Of a DNA stretch of 64,000 bases, positions 25,134 to 33,387 are shown one piece after another; the first letter of the stretch is position 1, and each line of letters opens with the position of its first letter. Below the pieces are notes generated by a model, which had not been told where the DNA came from, made no database searches, and saw only the letters and a list, made by a program, of their open reading frames with translations. Made by a program: the position numbers and the translations under genes. The stretch is from NCBI GenBank assembly GCA_963819845.1, contig CAWFXQ010000016.1, positions 62,001 to 126,000 of the forward strand, given 5' to 3'. Source of the DNA: DATAGF01 sp963819845. GTDB lineage: Bacteria > Actinomycetota > Thermoleophilia > Miltoncostaeales > Miltoncostaeaceae.

Positions 25134-26231
25134 ATGGCGGCCACCCTCTCGCGCACCCCCCTGCACGGCCGCCACGCCGCGCTCGGGGCGCGGATGGGGG
25201 GCTTCGCGGGCTGGGAGATGCCGCTCCACTACTCGACCGCCCGGGCCGAGCACCGCGCGGTGCGGCAGCGCTGCGGGCTCTTCGACGTCTCGCACATGGG
25301 CCAGATCGAGGTGTCGGGCGCCGGGGCGCGCGCGGCGCTGGCGCGCCTGCTCACCAACGACATCGGCGAGATCGGCCCCGGGCGGGGCCAGTACACGCTG
25401 ATGTGCGAGGACGACGGCGGCGTCATCGACGACCTCATCGTCTACGCGCTGGCCGACCGCTTCCTGCTGGTGGTCAACGCCTCCAACGTCGGGGCCTGCA
25501 CGGCGCGGCTCTCCGACCGCCTGCCCGCCGGCGTGACGCCGGCCGACCGCACCCCGGAGGTGGCCATGCTGGCGCTCCAGGGGCCGGCCTGGCGCGACGC
25601 CCTGGGCCCACACCTGGCGACGCCGCTGGCGCTGTCGCTCGACTACTTCGACGTCGGCGAGGACATGGTCGCCGGCGTGCCGTGCCTGATCGCGCGCACC
25701 GGCTACACGGGCGAGCCCGGCGTGGAGCTGATGTGCCCCTCCGACGGCGCCGGCGCGGTGTGGGACGCGCTCATGTCGACCGCCGCCGCTCCCGAGCCGG
25801 CCGGGCTGGTCGCCCGCGACACCCTGCGCCTGGAGATGGGCTACCCGCTCTACGGCCAGGAGCTCTCGCGGGAGCGCACGCCGATCGAGGCCGGCCTGCG
25901 CTGGGCCTGCGACACCGAGGGGTGGGGCTTCTTCGGGGCGGAGGCCATGCGGCGGCAGGTCGAGGAGGGGACGCCCGAGCGCCTGGCCATCTTCAGCCTC
26001 ACGGAGCCGGGCATCCCGCGCGCCGGCCAGGACGTCCTCGTGGACGGCCGCCCGGCCGGGACCGTGACGAGCGGCACCCTGTCGCCGACGCTGGACGTCG
26101 GCATCGGCATGGCCTACGTGCCGGCGGCCGTGGCGTCGCCCGACCACGACATCGTCATCGACGTGCGCGGCCGGTCCAAGGCCGCGCGAACCGCCCGCCG
26201 CCCGCTGGTGGCGACGTCCCCGAGGGAGTGA
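25134..26231 (+). CDS. gcvT: Glycine cleavage system T protein (aminomethyltransferase)
   Basis: 365 residues. MGGFAGWEMPLHYS, GLFDVSHMGQIEVSG, LLTNDI, RTGYTGEPGVELM and LRLEMGYPLYGQEL are GcvT hallmarks. It transfers the methylene from aminomethyl-lipoyl-GcvH to tetrahydrofolate, releasing ammonia. ATG 25134 is favoured by the adjacent -10. It is the first gene of a complete five-gene glycine cleavage operon. Confidence 0.94.
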   Translation: MAATLSRTPLHGRHAALGARMGGFAGWEMPLHYSTARAEHRAVRQRCGLFDVSHMGQIEVSGAGARAALARLLTNDIGEIGPGRGQYTLMCEDDGGVIDDLIVYALADRFLLVVNASNVGACTARLSDRLPAGVTPADRTPEVAMLALQGPAWRDALGPHLATPLALSLDYFDVGEDMVAGVPCLIARTGYTGEPGVELMCPSDGAGAVWDALMSTAAAPEPAGLVARDTLRLEMGYPLYGQELSRERTPIEAGLRWACDTEGWGFFGAEAMRRQVEEGTPERLAIFSLTEPGIPRAGQDVLVDGRPAGTVTSGTLSPTLDVGIGMAYVPAAVASPDHDIVIDVRGRSKAARTARRPLVATSPRE

Positions 26232-26240
26232 AGGAGCCCG

Positions 26241-26636
26241 ATGCCCGCCGACGAGTCCTACCCCGCCGACCTGCGCTACCACCCCGAGCACGACTGGGTG
26301 CGCACGCAGGGCACCGAGGCCGTGTTCGGCATCACCTGGTACGCGCAGGACGCGCTCGGGGAGGTCGTCTACTACGAGCCGCCCGCGGTCGGCACGACGG
26401 TGTCGAAGGACGCGTCCTACGGCGAGCTGGAGTCGGTCAAGGCGGTGTCGGACATCTACGCCCCCGCCACCGGCGAGGTCGTCGCGGTGAACGGCGCGGT
26501 GCAGGACCGGCCCGAGGTGGTCAACGACGACCCCTACGGCGAGGGCTGGCTCATCCGCGTGCGGCTCGCCGACCCGGCCGAGCTCGACGCGCTCATGGAC
26601 GAGCCCGCCTACCGCGCCTACCTCGCGGGGCTCTGA
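26241..26636 (+). CDS. gcvH: Glycine cleavage system H protein (lipoyl carrier)
   Basis: 131 residues. RYHPEHDWVR opens the protein, and the lipoylated Lys is Lys67 in LESVKAVSD. DPYGEGWLIRVR follows. It shuttles the aminomethyl group between P, T and L proteins. GGAGCCCGATG places a weak Shine-Dalgarno just before ATG 26241. No lipoate attachment gene is in the window. Confidence 0.95.
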   Translation: MPADESYPADLRYHPEHDWVRTQGTEAVFGITWYAQDALGEVVYYEPPAVGTTVSKDASYGELESVKAVSDIYAPATGEVVAVNGAVQDRPEVVNDDPYGEGWLIRVRLADPAELDALMDEPAYRAYLAGL

Positions 26637-26638
26637 CG

Positions 26639-28024
26639 GTGAGCGCCTACACGTCGCTGACCGACGACGACCTGCGGGTCATGCTCGAGGCGATCGGGGT
26701 CTCCTCGATCGACGAGCTCTTCGCCGGGATCCCCGAGGGCGTCCGCCTGGGGCGGCCGCTCGACCTGCCGCCGGGCCGGTCCGAGCAGGACGTGCACGCC
26801 CACCTGGCCGCGCTCGCCGCCCGCAACACGTCGGCCGACGACGAGATCACCTTCCTGGGCGGGGGGATGTACGACCACTACGTCCCGGCCCTGATCGACT
26901 CGATCCTGTCCCGCTCGGAGTTCCTCACGCCCTACACGCCCTATCAGCCCGAGATCTCCCAGGGCGGCCTGCAGGTGATGTTCGAGTACCAGACCGCCAT
27001 CAGCGAGCTGACCGGCCTGCCGGTGTCGAACGCGTCGCTCTACGAGGGGCCGTCGGCCGTCGGCTCGGCCGCCTACCTGGCGAAGCTGGCCAACGGGCGC
27101 GGCCGGGTGGTGGTGTCGCGCGGCGTGCACCCCCACAGCCGGCAGACCGTGCGCACGCTGGCGCCCGGCTACGGCCAGGAGGTGGTCGAGGCGCCGCTCC
27201 GCGACGGCGTCACCGACCCCGGCGAGCTGGCCGGCCTGCTGGGGCCGGACACGGCGGCGGTGATCCTGCAGCAACCGAACTTCCTCGGCGCGGTCGAGGA
27301 CCTGGAGCCGCTGGTCGCCGCCGCCCGGGACGCCGGCGCGCTGGCGGTCGTGGCCTGCGACCCGCTGCCGCTGGCCCTGCTGCGCACGCCGGGCGAGCTG
27401 GGCGCCGACGTCGCCGTGGGCGAGGGCCAGACCCTGGGCAACCGGCTCGACTACGGCGGGCCGTCGTTCGGCTTCATCGCCGCCCGCGAGGAGCACATCC
27501 GCCGCATGCCGGGCCGCATCGCCGGCGAGACCCGCGACGTCAACGGGCGCCGCGGCTTCGTCCTGACCCTGCAGACGCGCGAGCAGCACATCCGGCGCGA
27601 GAGGGCGACCCACAACATCTGCACGGCCCAGGTCCTGAACGCCCTGGCCGGCGTGATCCACCTCTCCTGGCTGGGCAAGCGGGGCGCGGTCGAGCTGGCG
27701 GAGCTGATGCTGCGCCGAGCCGACTACGCCCGCCGCACCCTCGCGGAGCTCCCCGGCGTCCGCGCGCTGCACGACCAGCCGGTCGCGCGCGAGTTCGCAC
27801 TCGCGCTCGACGCGCCCGTGGAGGCCGTCATCGAGCGGTGCGCCGCCGAGGGCGTCAACCCGGGGCTGGCGCTGGGGCGCTTCCTGCCCGAGCATCCCGA
27901 CGGGCTGCTCGTGGCGATCACCGAGCGGCGCAGCCGCGCCGACATCGACCGCCTGGCCGACGTCCTGGGCCGGGCGGTGGCGGCCGAGCGCCCGGCCCGG
28001 GCGACCGCGGGGTCGGCGGCGTGA
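26639..28024 (+). CDS. gcvPA: Glycine dehydrogenase (decarboxylating) subunit 1
   Basis: 461 residues from GTG 26639. FLGGGMYDHYVPALID, TPYTPYQPEISQGGLQ and YEGPSAVGSAA are typical of the alpha chain of the split P protein; GRRGFVLTLQTREQHIRRERATHNICT lies near the C-terminus. With gcvPB it forms the PLP-dependent decarboxylase. It starts 3 nt after gcvH. Confidence 0.94.
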   Translation: MSAYTSLTDDDLRVMLEAIGVSSIDELFAGIPEGVRLGRPLDLPPGRSEQDVHAHLAALAARNTSADDEITFLGGGMYDHYVPALIDSILSRSEFLTPYTPYQPEISQGGLQVMFEYQTAISELTGLPVSNASLYEGPSAVGSAAYLAKLANGRGRVVVSRGVHPHSRQTVRTLAPGYGQEVVEAPLRDGVTDPGELAGLLGPDTAAVILQQPNFLGAVEDLEPLVAAARDAGALAVVACDPLPLALLRTPGELGADVAVGEGQTLGNRLDYGGPSFGFIAAREEHIRRMPGRIAGETRDVNGRRGFVLTLQTREQHIRRERATHNICTAQVLNALAGVIHLSWLGKRGAVELAELMLRRADYARRTLAELPGVRALHDQPVAREFALALDAPVEAVIERCAAEGVNPGLALGRFLPEHPDGLLVAITERRSRADIDRLADVLGRAVAAERPARATAGSAA

Positions 28025-29550
28025 GCGTCGCGCCGCAGACCCCCCAGCAGCGCGAGCCCGTGGTGACGATCTACGAGCGCTCGCGGCCGGGCCGCCGGGC
28101 CTTCACGCCGCCGCCGCTCGACGTCCCGGAGCGGCCGCTCGACGAGCTGCTGCCGGCGCGGCTGCGCCGCGACGCGCCGCCCGGGCTGCCGGAGGTGGCC
28201 GAGCCCGAGATCGTGCGCCACTACAACCGGCTCAGCAAGCGCAACTTCGACCTCGACACCGGCTTCTACCCGCTGGGGTCGTGCACGATGAAGCACAACC
28301 CCAAGCTCCACGAGCGCGTCGCCGCCCTGCCCGGCCACGCCCGGCTGCACCCCCTCCAGTCGCCGCGGCGCGCCCAGGGGGCCCTGGAGCTGATGTGGGG
28401 CCTCGAGCGCGCGCTGGCCGAGGTTTCCGGGCTGCCCCACGTCTCCCTTCAGCCCAGCGCCGGGTCGCACGGCGAGCTGGCCGGCGTGCTGCTCACCCGG
28501 GCCTACCACGCCGACCGGGGCGACGAGCGCACCCTGGTGCTCACGCCCGACACGGCCCACGGCACCAACCCGGCGACGGTCACGATGGCCGGCTACGAGG
28601 TGGTCAAGGTCGGGACCTCGCCCGACGGCGGCGTCGACCTGGAGGACCTGCGGCGGGTGGCCGACGACCGCGTCGCCTGCCTCATGCTCACCAACCCGAA
28701 CACGCTCGGCCTCTTCGACCCCAACATCGAGGAGATCGCCCGCATCGTCCACGACGCCGGGGCGACGCTCTACTACGACGGGGCGAACCTGAACGCCGTC
28801 ATGGGCATCAGCCGGCCGGGCGACATGGGCTTCGACATCGTGCACTTCAACCTGCACAAGTCGTTCACCCAGCCCCACGGCGGGGGAGGGCCGGGCGCGG
28901 GGCCGATCGCGGTGTCCGACCGCATCGAGCCCTACCTCATGGTGCCGCGCATCGTCCGCTCGGAGGGGAGCAACGGCGACGGCCCGTGCTACGACCTCGA
29001 CGAGGACCGGCCGAAGTCGATCGGCCGCCTGCGCGGGTTCCAGGGCAACTACGGCGTCTTCGTGCGCTCCTACGCCTACATCTGCTCCCTCGGGGCCGAG
29101 GGGCTGCGGGAGGCGTCCGAGATCGCGGTCCTGAACGCCAACTACCTGCTGGCGCTGCTGCGGCGCCCGGGCGTGGGCGAGCACCTGCCGCTCGCGTTCG
29201 GCGAGCGCTGCATGCACGAGTTCGTCCTCTCCGGCGCGCCGATGAAGAGCGAGCTGGGCATCCGCACGACCGACCTGGCCAAGCGGATGCTCGACTTCGG
29301 CTACCACCCGCCGACGGTCTACTTCCCCCTCCTGGTGGAGGAGGCCCTCCTGGTGGAGCCCACCGAGACCGAGACGCGCGAGACGCTCGAGGCCTTCGCC
29401 GACGTCGTCGCCGAGATCCTCCGGGAGGCGGCCGACGACCCCGAGATCGCCCGCGGGGCGCCGTACTCCACCCCGGTGCGGCGCCTGGACGAGGCGGCCG
29501 CCGCCCGGGCACCCGTCGTCCGCCAGCCCCGCTCCTCCGACACCGGGTAG
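28021..29550 (+). CDS. gcvPB: Glycine dehydrogenase (decarboxylating) subunit 2
   Basis: 509 residues from GTG 28021, overlapping gcvPA. HYNRLSKRNFDLDTGFYPLGSC, TPDTAHGTNPATV and the PLP-binding lysine in FNLHKSFTQPHGGGGPGAGP identify the beta chain. The last ~25 residues are a loosely conserved tail. Confidence 0.94.
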   Translation: MSVAPQTPQQREPVVTIYERSRPGRRAFTPPPLDVPERPLDELLPARLRRDAPPGLPEVAEPEIVRHYNRLSKRNFDLDTGFYPLGSCTMKHNPKLHERVAALPGHARLHPLQSPRRAQGALELMWGLERALAEVSGLPHVSLQPSAGSHGELAGVLLTRAYHADRGDERTLVLTPDTAHGTNPATVTMAGYEVVKVGTSPDGGVDLEDLRRVADDRVACLMLTNPNTLGLFDPNIEEIARIVHDAGATLYYDGANLNAVMGISRPGDMGFDIVHFNLHKSFTQPHGGGGPGAGPIAVSDRIEPYLMVPRIVRSEGSNGDGPCYDLDEDRPKSIGRLRGFQGNYGVFVRSYAYICSLGAEGLREASEIAVLNANYLLALLRRPGVGEHLPLAFGERCMHEFVLSGAPMKSELGIRTTDLAKRMLDFGYHPPTVYFPLLVEEALLVEPTETETRETLEAFADVVAEILREAADDPEIARGAPYSTPVRRLDEAAAARAPVVRQPRSSDTG

Positions 29551-29553
29551 CCC

Positions 29554-30936
29554 GTGCCGGACGCCCGCGTCCTCGTGCTCGGCGGCGGGCCGGCGGGCGA
29601 CGTCGCGGCCCTGAGGGCCGCCCAGCTCGGCGCCAGCGCGATCCTGGTGGAGCGCGGCCTGCTCGGGGGCACCTGCGTCAACCGCGGCTGCATCCCCACC
29701 AAGGCGCTGCTGGCCTCGTCGGAGCTGGTGTCGCGCCTCCGCGAGGCGTCCGACTGGGGGATCGCGCTGGGCGAGGTCGGCATCGACTGGCCGGCGATGC
29801 GCGACCGGGCCATGGCGATCGCGGCGAAGATGCGCGGGGGCGTCGAGGGCGCCTGCGCGCACCGGGGCGTGACCGTGGTGCGCGGCGACGGCTGGCTGAC
29901 CGGGCCGGACCGGGTCACCGTCGAGACCGGCGACGGCACGCAGGAGCTGTCGGCGCCGACGATCGTCGTCGCGACCGGGGCGGAGCCCGGCCGGCTGGCC
30001 GTCTTCGACCCCGACCAGCCGGCCGTCCTGACCTCCACCACCGCGCTCGAGATGGAGGAGCTGCCCGAGAGCATGATCATCGTCGGCGGGGGCATCATCG
30101 GCTGCGAGTTCGCCTCGATGATGGCGCCGCTGGGCTGCCGGGTGACGCTGGTGGAGGCCCTGCCGGCGATCCTGTCCGGGGAGGAGCGGCGCGTGAGCCA
30201 GACGATGACCCAGGCGCTGCGCCGCCAGGGCGTCGAGGTGCTCACCGGCACGACCGTGGCCGAGGTGGTCGCCTACCGGCCCGACGGCCTCACCGTGCGC
30301 CTGTCCGACGGCTCCGAGCGCTCCGCCGCCCGGGCCCTGGTCGCGGTCGGGCGGGCGGCCAACACCGTCGACATCGGCCTCGAGGAGCTCGGCATCCGCA
30401 CCGAGCGCGGGCTGATCCAGGTCGACGAGCACCTGCGGACGGGGGTCGGCGACATCTTCGCGGTCGGGGACGCGATCCCGGGGCCCCAGCTCGCCCACCT
30501 GGGCCAGGCCGAGGGCGCCAACGCCGTGGAGACGGCCCTCGACGCGCCCCGGGTCCTCGACCGGGCCCTCGTGCCGAGCTGCGTCTACACCATCCCGGAG
30601 ATCGGGCGGGTGGGGCTCACCGAGGAGGCGGCCCGCGAGGCCGGGATGGACGTGGTGGTCGGCACCGGCCGCCTCGGGGCCAACGGCAAGGCCCTCGCGA
30701 TCGCCGAAACCCTCGGCTTCTGCCGCATGGTCGCCGATCGCGCCTCCGACCGCCTGGTGGGAGCGACCATCATGGGGCCGCACGCCACCGACCTGATCCA
30801 CGAGCTGGGGCTCGCCCTGCTCTACGGGATCTCCGCACGCGAGGTCGGCCTGATGATCCACGCGCACCCGACGGTCGCCGAGGCCGTCATGGACGCCGCC
30901 CACGACGTCCACGGGGTGGGCCTGTACGGCGGATGA
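29554..30936 (+). CDS. lpd: Dihydrolipoamide dehydrogenase (L protein)
   Basis: 460 residues from GTG 29554. FAD-binding VLGGGPAGDVAALRAAQLG, redox disulphide GGTCVNRGCIPTK (Cys about 41 and 46), NAD-binding IIVGGGIIGCEFASMM, second FAD site IFAVGDAIPGPQLAH, and the C-terminal HAHPTVAEAVMDA with the catalytic His-Glu. Location 3 nt after gcvPB indicates a dedicated L protein for glycine cleavage. Confidence 0.93.
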   Translation: MPDARVLVLGGGPAGDVAALRAAQLGASAILVERGLLGGTCVNRGCIPTKALLASSELVSRLREASDWGIALGEVGIDWPAMRDRAMAIAAKMRGGVEGACAHRGVTVVRGDGWLTGPDRVTVETGDGTQELSAPTIVVATGAEPGRLAVFDPDQPAVLTSTTALEMEELPESMIIVGGGIIGCEFASMMAPLGCRVTLVEALPAILSGEERRVSQTMTQALRRQGVEVLTGTTVAEVVAYRPDGLTVRLSDGSERSAARALVAVGRAANTVDIGLEELGIRTERGLIQVDEHLRTGVGDIFAVGDAIPGPQLAHLGQAEGANAVETALDAPRVLDRALVPSCVYTIPEIGRVGLTEEAAREAGMDVVVGTGRLGANGKALAIAETLGFCRMVADRASDRLVGATIMGPHATDLIHELGLALLYGISAREVGLMIHAHPTVAEAVMDAAHDVHGVGLYGG

Positions 30937-30962
30937 GGCGCCTGCCGGGGGCGAATCCGGGG

Positions 30963-31799
30963 CTAGCCGCCGCGGACGCAGACGGCCGTGACCACGATCC
31001 GCCACGGCCCGGTGCTCCGTCCGATCGCCGCCGCGTCGGCCCGCCAGCCGGACCGGTCGTCGGGAGCGCTCGCCGTGATCGCGACGTCGCGCGAGCCGTC
31101 GATGGCCGCACCACCCGCGATCGCGCGCGCACCCTCGGGACACGTTGCGGTCACCGGTCCCTTGAGGCGGGCGGTGCTGGCAGCCGTCGTGGCTCGGACG
31201 ACCTCGACACCCCGCACGTAGCGCGCGCCCGGAAGGCCGGCGAGGGCTGAGGCGTCGGCGGCGTCCCGGGCCCGGGGAACCGGTCCGAGGGTGGACTCGT
31301 CGATGGTCTCTCCCGTCAGCGACTGGGCGGCGACGGCGCGCGCGGTGACGGCCCCGGGGGCGAGCGCACTCGCCCCGACAGCGCCCTCCGCGACGGCGCC
31401 GGCGCCCACGGCTCCGGGCGCGATCGCCGACCCGACGACGGAGCCCGGCGCCAGCTTCGCCGCCGTCACGGCGCCGTCCTGGAGCGCGCTCGTCCCGACG
31501 CTCCCGTCCCTCGGTGATGCGCGCGCGACCGAATCGATGTCGCGGTTGATCGCGATGAAGCTCGCGACGAGCGCCGCGATCGTGAGGAGGAGCAAGACAC
31601 CCACGGCGATCCCGAGCCGCCGGTTGCGGCGGATGAGCGACTCCTCGAGCGCGAAGCGCTTGTCGCTGGCGGCGAGGCGCTGCTCGTTGCGCCTGATGCG
31701 GATCTCATCGGCGCTGAGGCGGCTCTCGAGCTCCCCGACGCCCGGGTCGTCCGAGCGATCGTGCTCGTCCGTCGAGAGTTCTTCGTCGCCGTCGGCCAT
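30963..31799 (-). CDS. Single-pass membrane protein with Ala/Gly/Val repeat stalk and secreted C-terminal domain
   Basis: 278 residues from ATG 31799, chosen because AAGGGGG lies just upstream; a longer frame reaches 31910. An acidic, charged, helical N-terminus (1-65) precedes one helix (about 66-88). A degenerate stalk with period ~5-10 follows (units such as GAVTAAKLAPGS, GAVGAGAVAEGA, GASALAPGA; about 105-165), and then a beta-rich ~110-residue domain with TCPEGARAIAGGAAIDG and GPWRIVVTAVCV. Such repeat stalks are seen in hypothetical surface proteins of deep-branching actinobacteria. Function unknown. Confidence 0.6.
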   Translation of the reverse strand: MADGDEELSTDEHDRSDDPGVGELESRLSADEIRIRRNEQRLAASDKRFALEESLIRRNRRLGIAVGVLLLLTIAALVASFIAINRDIDSVARASPRDGSVGTSALQDGAVTAAKLAPGSVVGSAIAPGAVGAGAVAEGAVGASALAPGAVTARAVAAQSLTGETIDESTLGPVPRARDAADASALAGLPGARYVRGVEVVRATTAASTARLKGPVTATCPEGARAIAGGAAIDGSRDVAITASAPDDRSGWRADAAAIGRSTGPWRIVVTAVCVRGG

Positions 31800-31946
31800 C
31801 GTCGAGGTCCCCCTTCGTGCGTCGGGCTGCCACTGTATGCGCAGCTCCCGCGCCGGCGCCATACCCGTCGGCTCCGCCGGGCAGGGCCCTGCCCCGCCCG
31901 TCCGCCGCAACCCTCGATCCCTCGCTCCCCTCGACGCTCGGCAATC

Positions 31947-33340
31947 TCAGCCGAGGGGCAGCAGCTCCGCCAGGCGGCGGTTCTCCTCGGGGGCGAACAC
32001 CGCGTGCTGCGCACAGGCCGGCACCAACCGGCCCGTCTCGGGGTGGGCCATGTGGTAGCTGCAGGCCTGGAGGCGCTCCTGGGTCTCGCGGATGCGGGGG
32101 TCGTCAGCGAGCCGCCCCCGCTCGAGCAGCTCCCAGGCGGGCGCCACGTCGGCCTGGTCCATGAAACGGTGCATCACGAAGGTGACGGGACGGGCGCCGT
32201 GGTGCAGCAGCTCGCGGACGCCCGCGCGGCGCCCCATCCGCACGGCCCAACGCAGAGCCGTGGTCAACGCGCGCGGCCGCCGGGCGATGCCGCGGGCCAG
32301 CCGGGCCGCGGTGAGGGCGCGCCCCTCCTGGAGGTTCGCCCCGCCGACGGCGCCGAAGAACGCCTCGCGCAGCTCGTGGTCGCGCGGGTCGCGGTCGTCG
32401 AGCAGGGCTACCCAACGGGCGCCCACGTAGGCGCCGTAGGCGGTGCGGTTGCAGCGCTCGTCGCCCGTCTGGACGACGCGGAACGGCAGGCGCGCCCCCG
32501 CGCCGGCCTCGATCCGGGACCAGACGTCGTCGGCCGAGAGGTCGCGGTAGCGCTCCTTCCAGCGGGCGGGGCTGCCCTGAAAGGCCGCCGGCTGGAAGCT
32601 CATCATCCGCCACCCCATGCGCGCTCCCCCCTCACGACGTCGGGAACCTGGTCGGCGTTGGCCGGGGTCACGGTCATGTTGTGGGCCAGGTAGCTGCGCA
32701 CCCCCGTCTCGGCGCGAAGGCGCTCGAACATCGCGCAGAACCTGCGCCTGAAGGGGTCCAGCTCCGGCTCGCCGGCGGGCCGCTCGGCGCCTCGCCGGCC
32801 GAACATCCTGCTGTCGAAGTGGGCGGCGAAGATCAACTCGCGAAATCGCGGCCGACCGTCCGGCCCCACCGCGAGCGCCCGGAGGTAGTCCCAGCCGAAG
32901 TCGCCGTGGCTCATGCTCATCGGCTTGCGCCCATGGCGCATCATCGCCGCGAGCGCGCGCGCGTGCGCCTCGGGGCCGAGCAGCGTGACCTCCCCTCCGA
33001 TCAGCTGGGCGTTCTGGCCAGGGCCGCGGCGGGAGGAGAGGTGGGCCATCTGGCGGTCGATCTCGCGCTCGGTGTGGTCGCCGTCGATCCGCACCCGGTT
33101 CGCCTCACGGCTGTGGTAGCAGGGCGTGCACGCGAGGTCGCAGCGGGGGAACACGCCGTGGGTGCCCTCGCAGCCGGCGGTCCGCCGGCCGATCGACTGG
33201 GCGCGGAAGCGGGCGTGTGCCGGGAGCTCGGCCCAGCGGCGGTCGAGCGCCGCGCGCAGCGCCCGCGGCTCGGGGCGGGTGGCGTCGAGCAGCTCGAGGG
33301 CGCGCAACACGAGCCGCGGAGCGCGCGGCGAGCACGGCAT
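31947..33340 (-). CDS. Radical SAM protein of unknown function, split by a frameshift
   Basis: About 464 residues after repair. The N-terminal part (33340 to ~32622) carries CDLACTPC (C-x3-C-x2-C), which binds the radical SAM 4Fe-4S cluster, and GGEVTLLG. After one missing G in the run at about 32622-32629 the C-terminal part continues as MGWRMMSFQPAAF. Late cysteines (CNRT, ACSYHMAHPETG, ACAQHAVF) could bind an auxiliary cluster. The gene stands between the repeat protein and a Ser/Thr kinase, all minus strand. Substrate unknown. Confidence 0.75.
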
Positions 33341-33347
33341 CGGCGCG

Positions 33348-33353
33348 ACCCTA
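33348..33353 (-). promoter_or_regulatory. -10 box of the radical SAM gene (TAGGGT), leaderless
   Basis: On the minus strand TAGGGT lies 7 nt before ATG 33340, inside the 47-nt gap after the kinase gene. It supports a separate transcript and this start. Confidence 0.45.
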
Positions 33354-33387
33354 CCGGGCCGAGCCCTGGCTCGCCGGGCGGCGGCGG

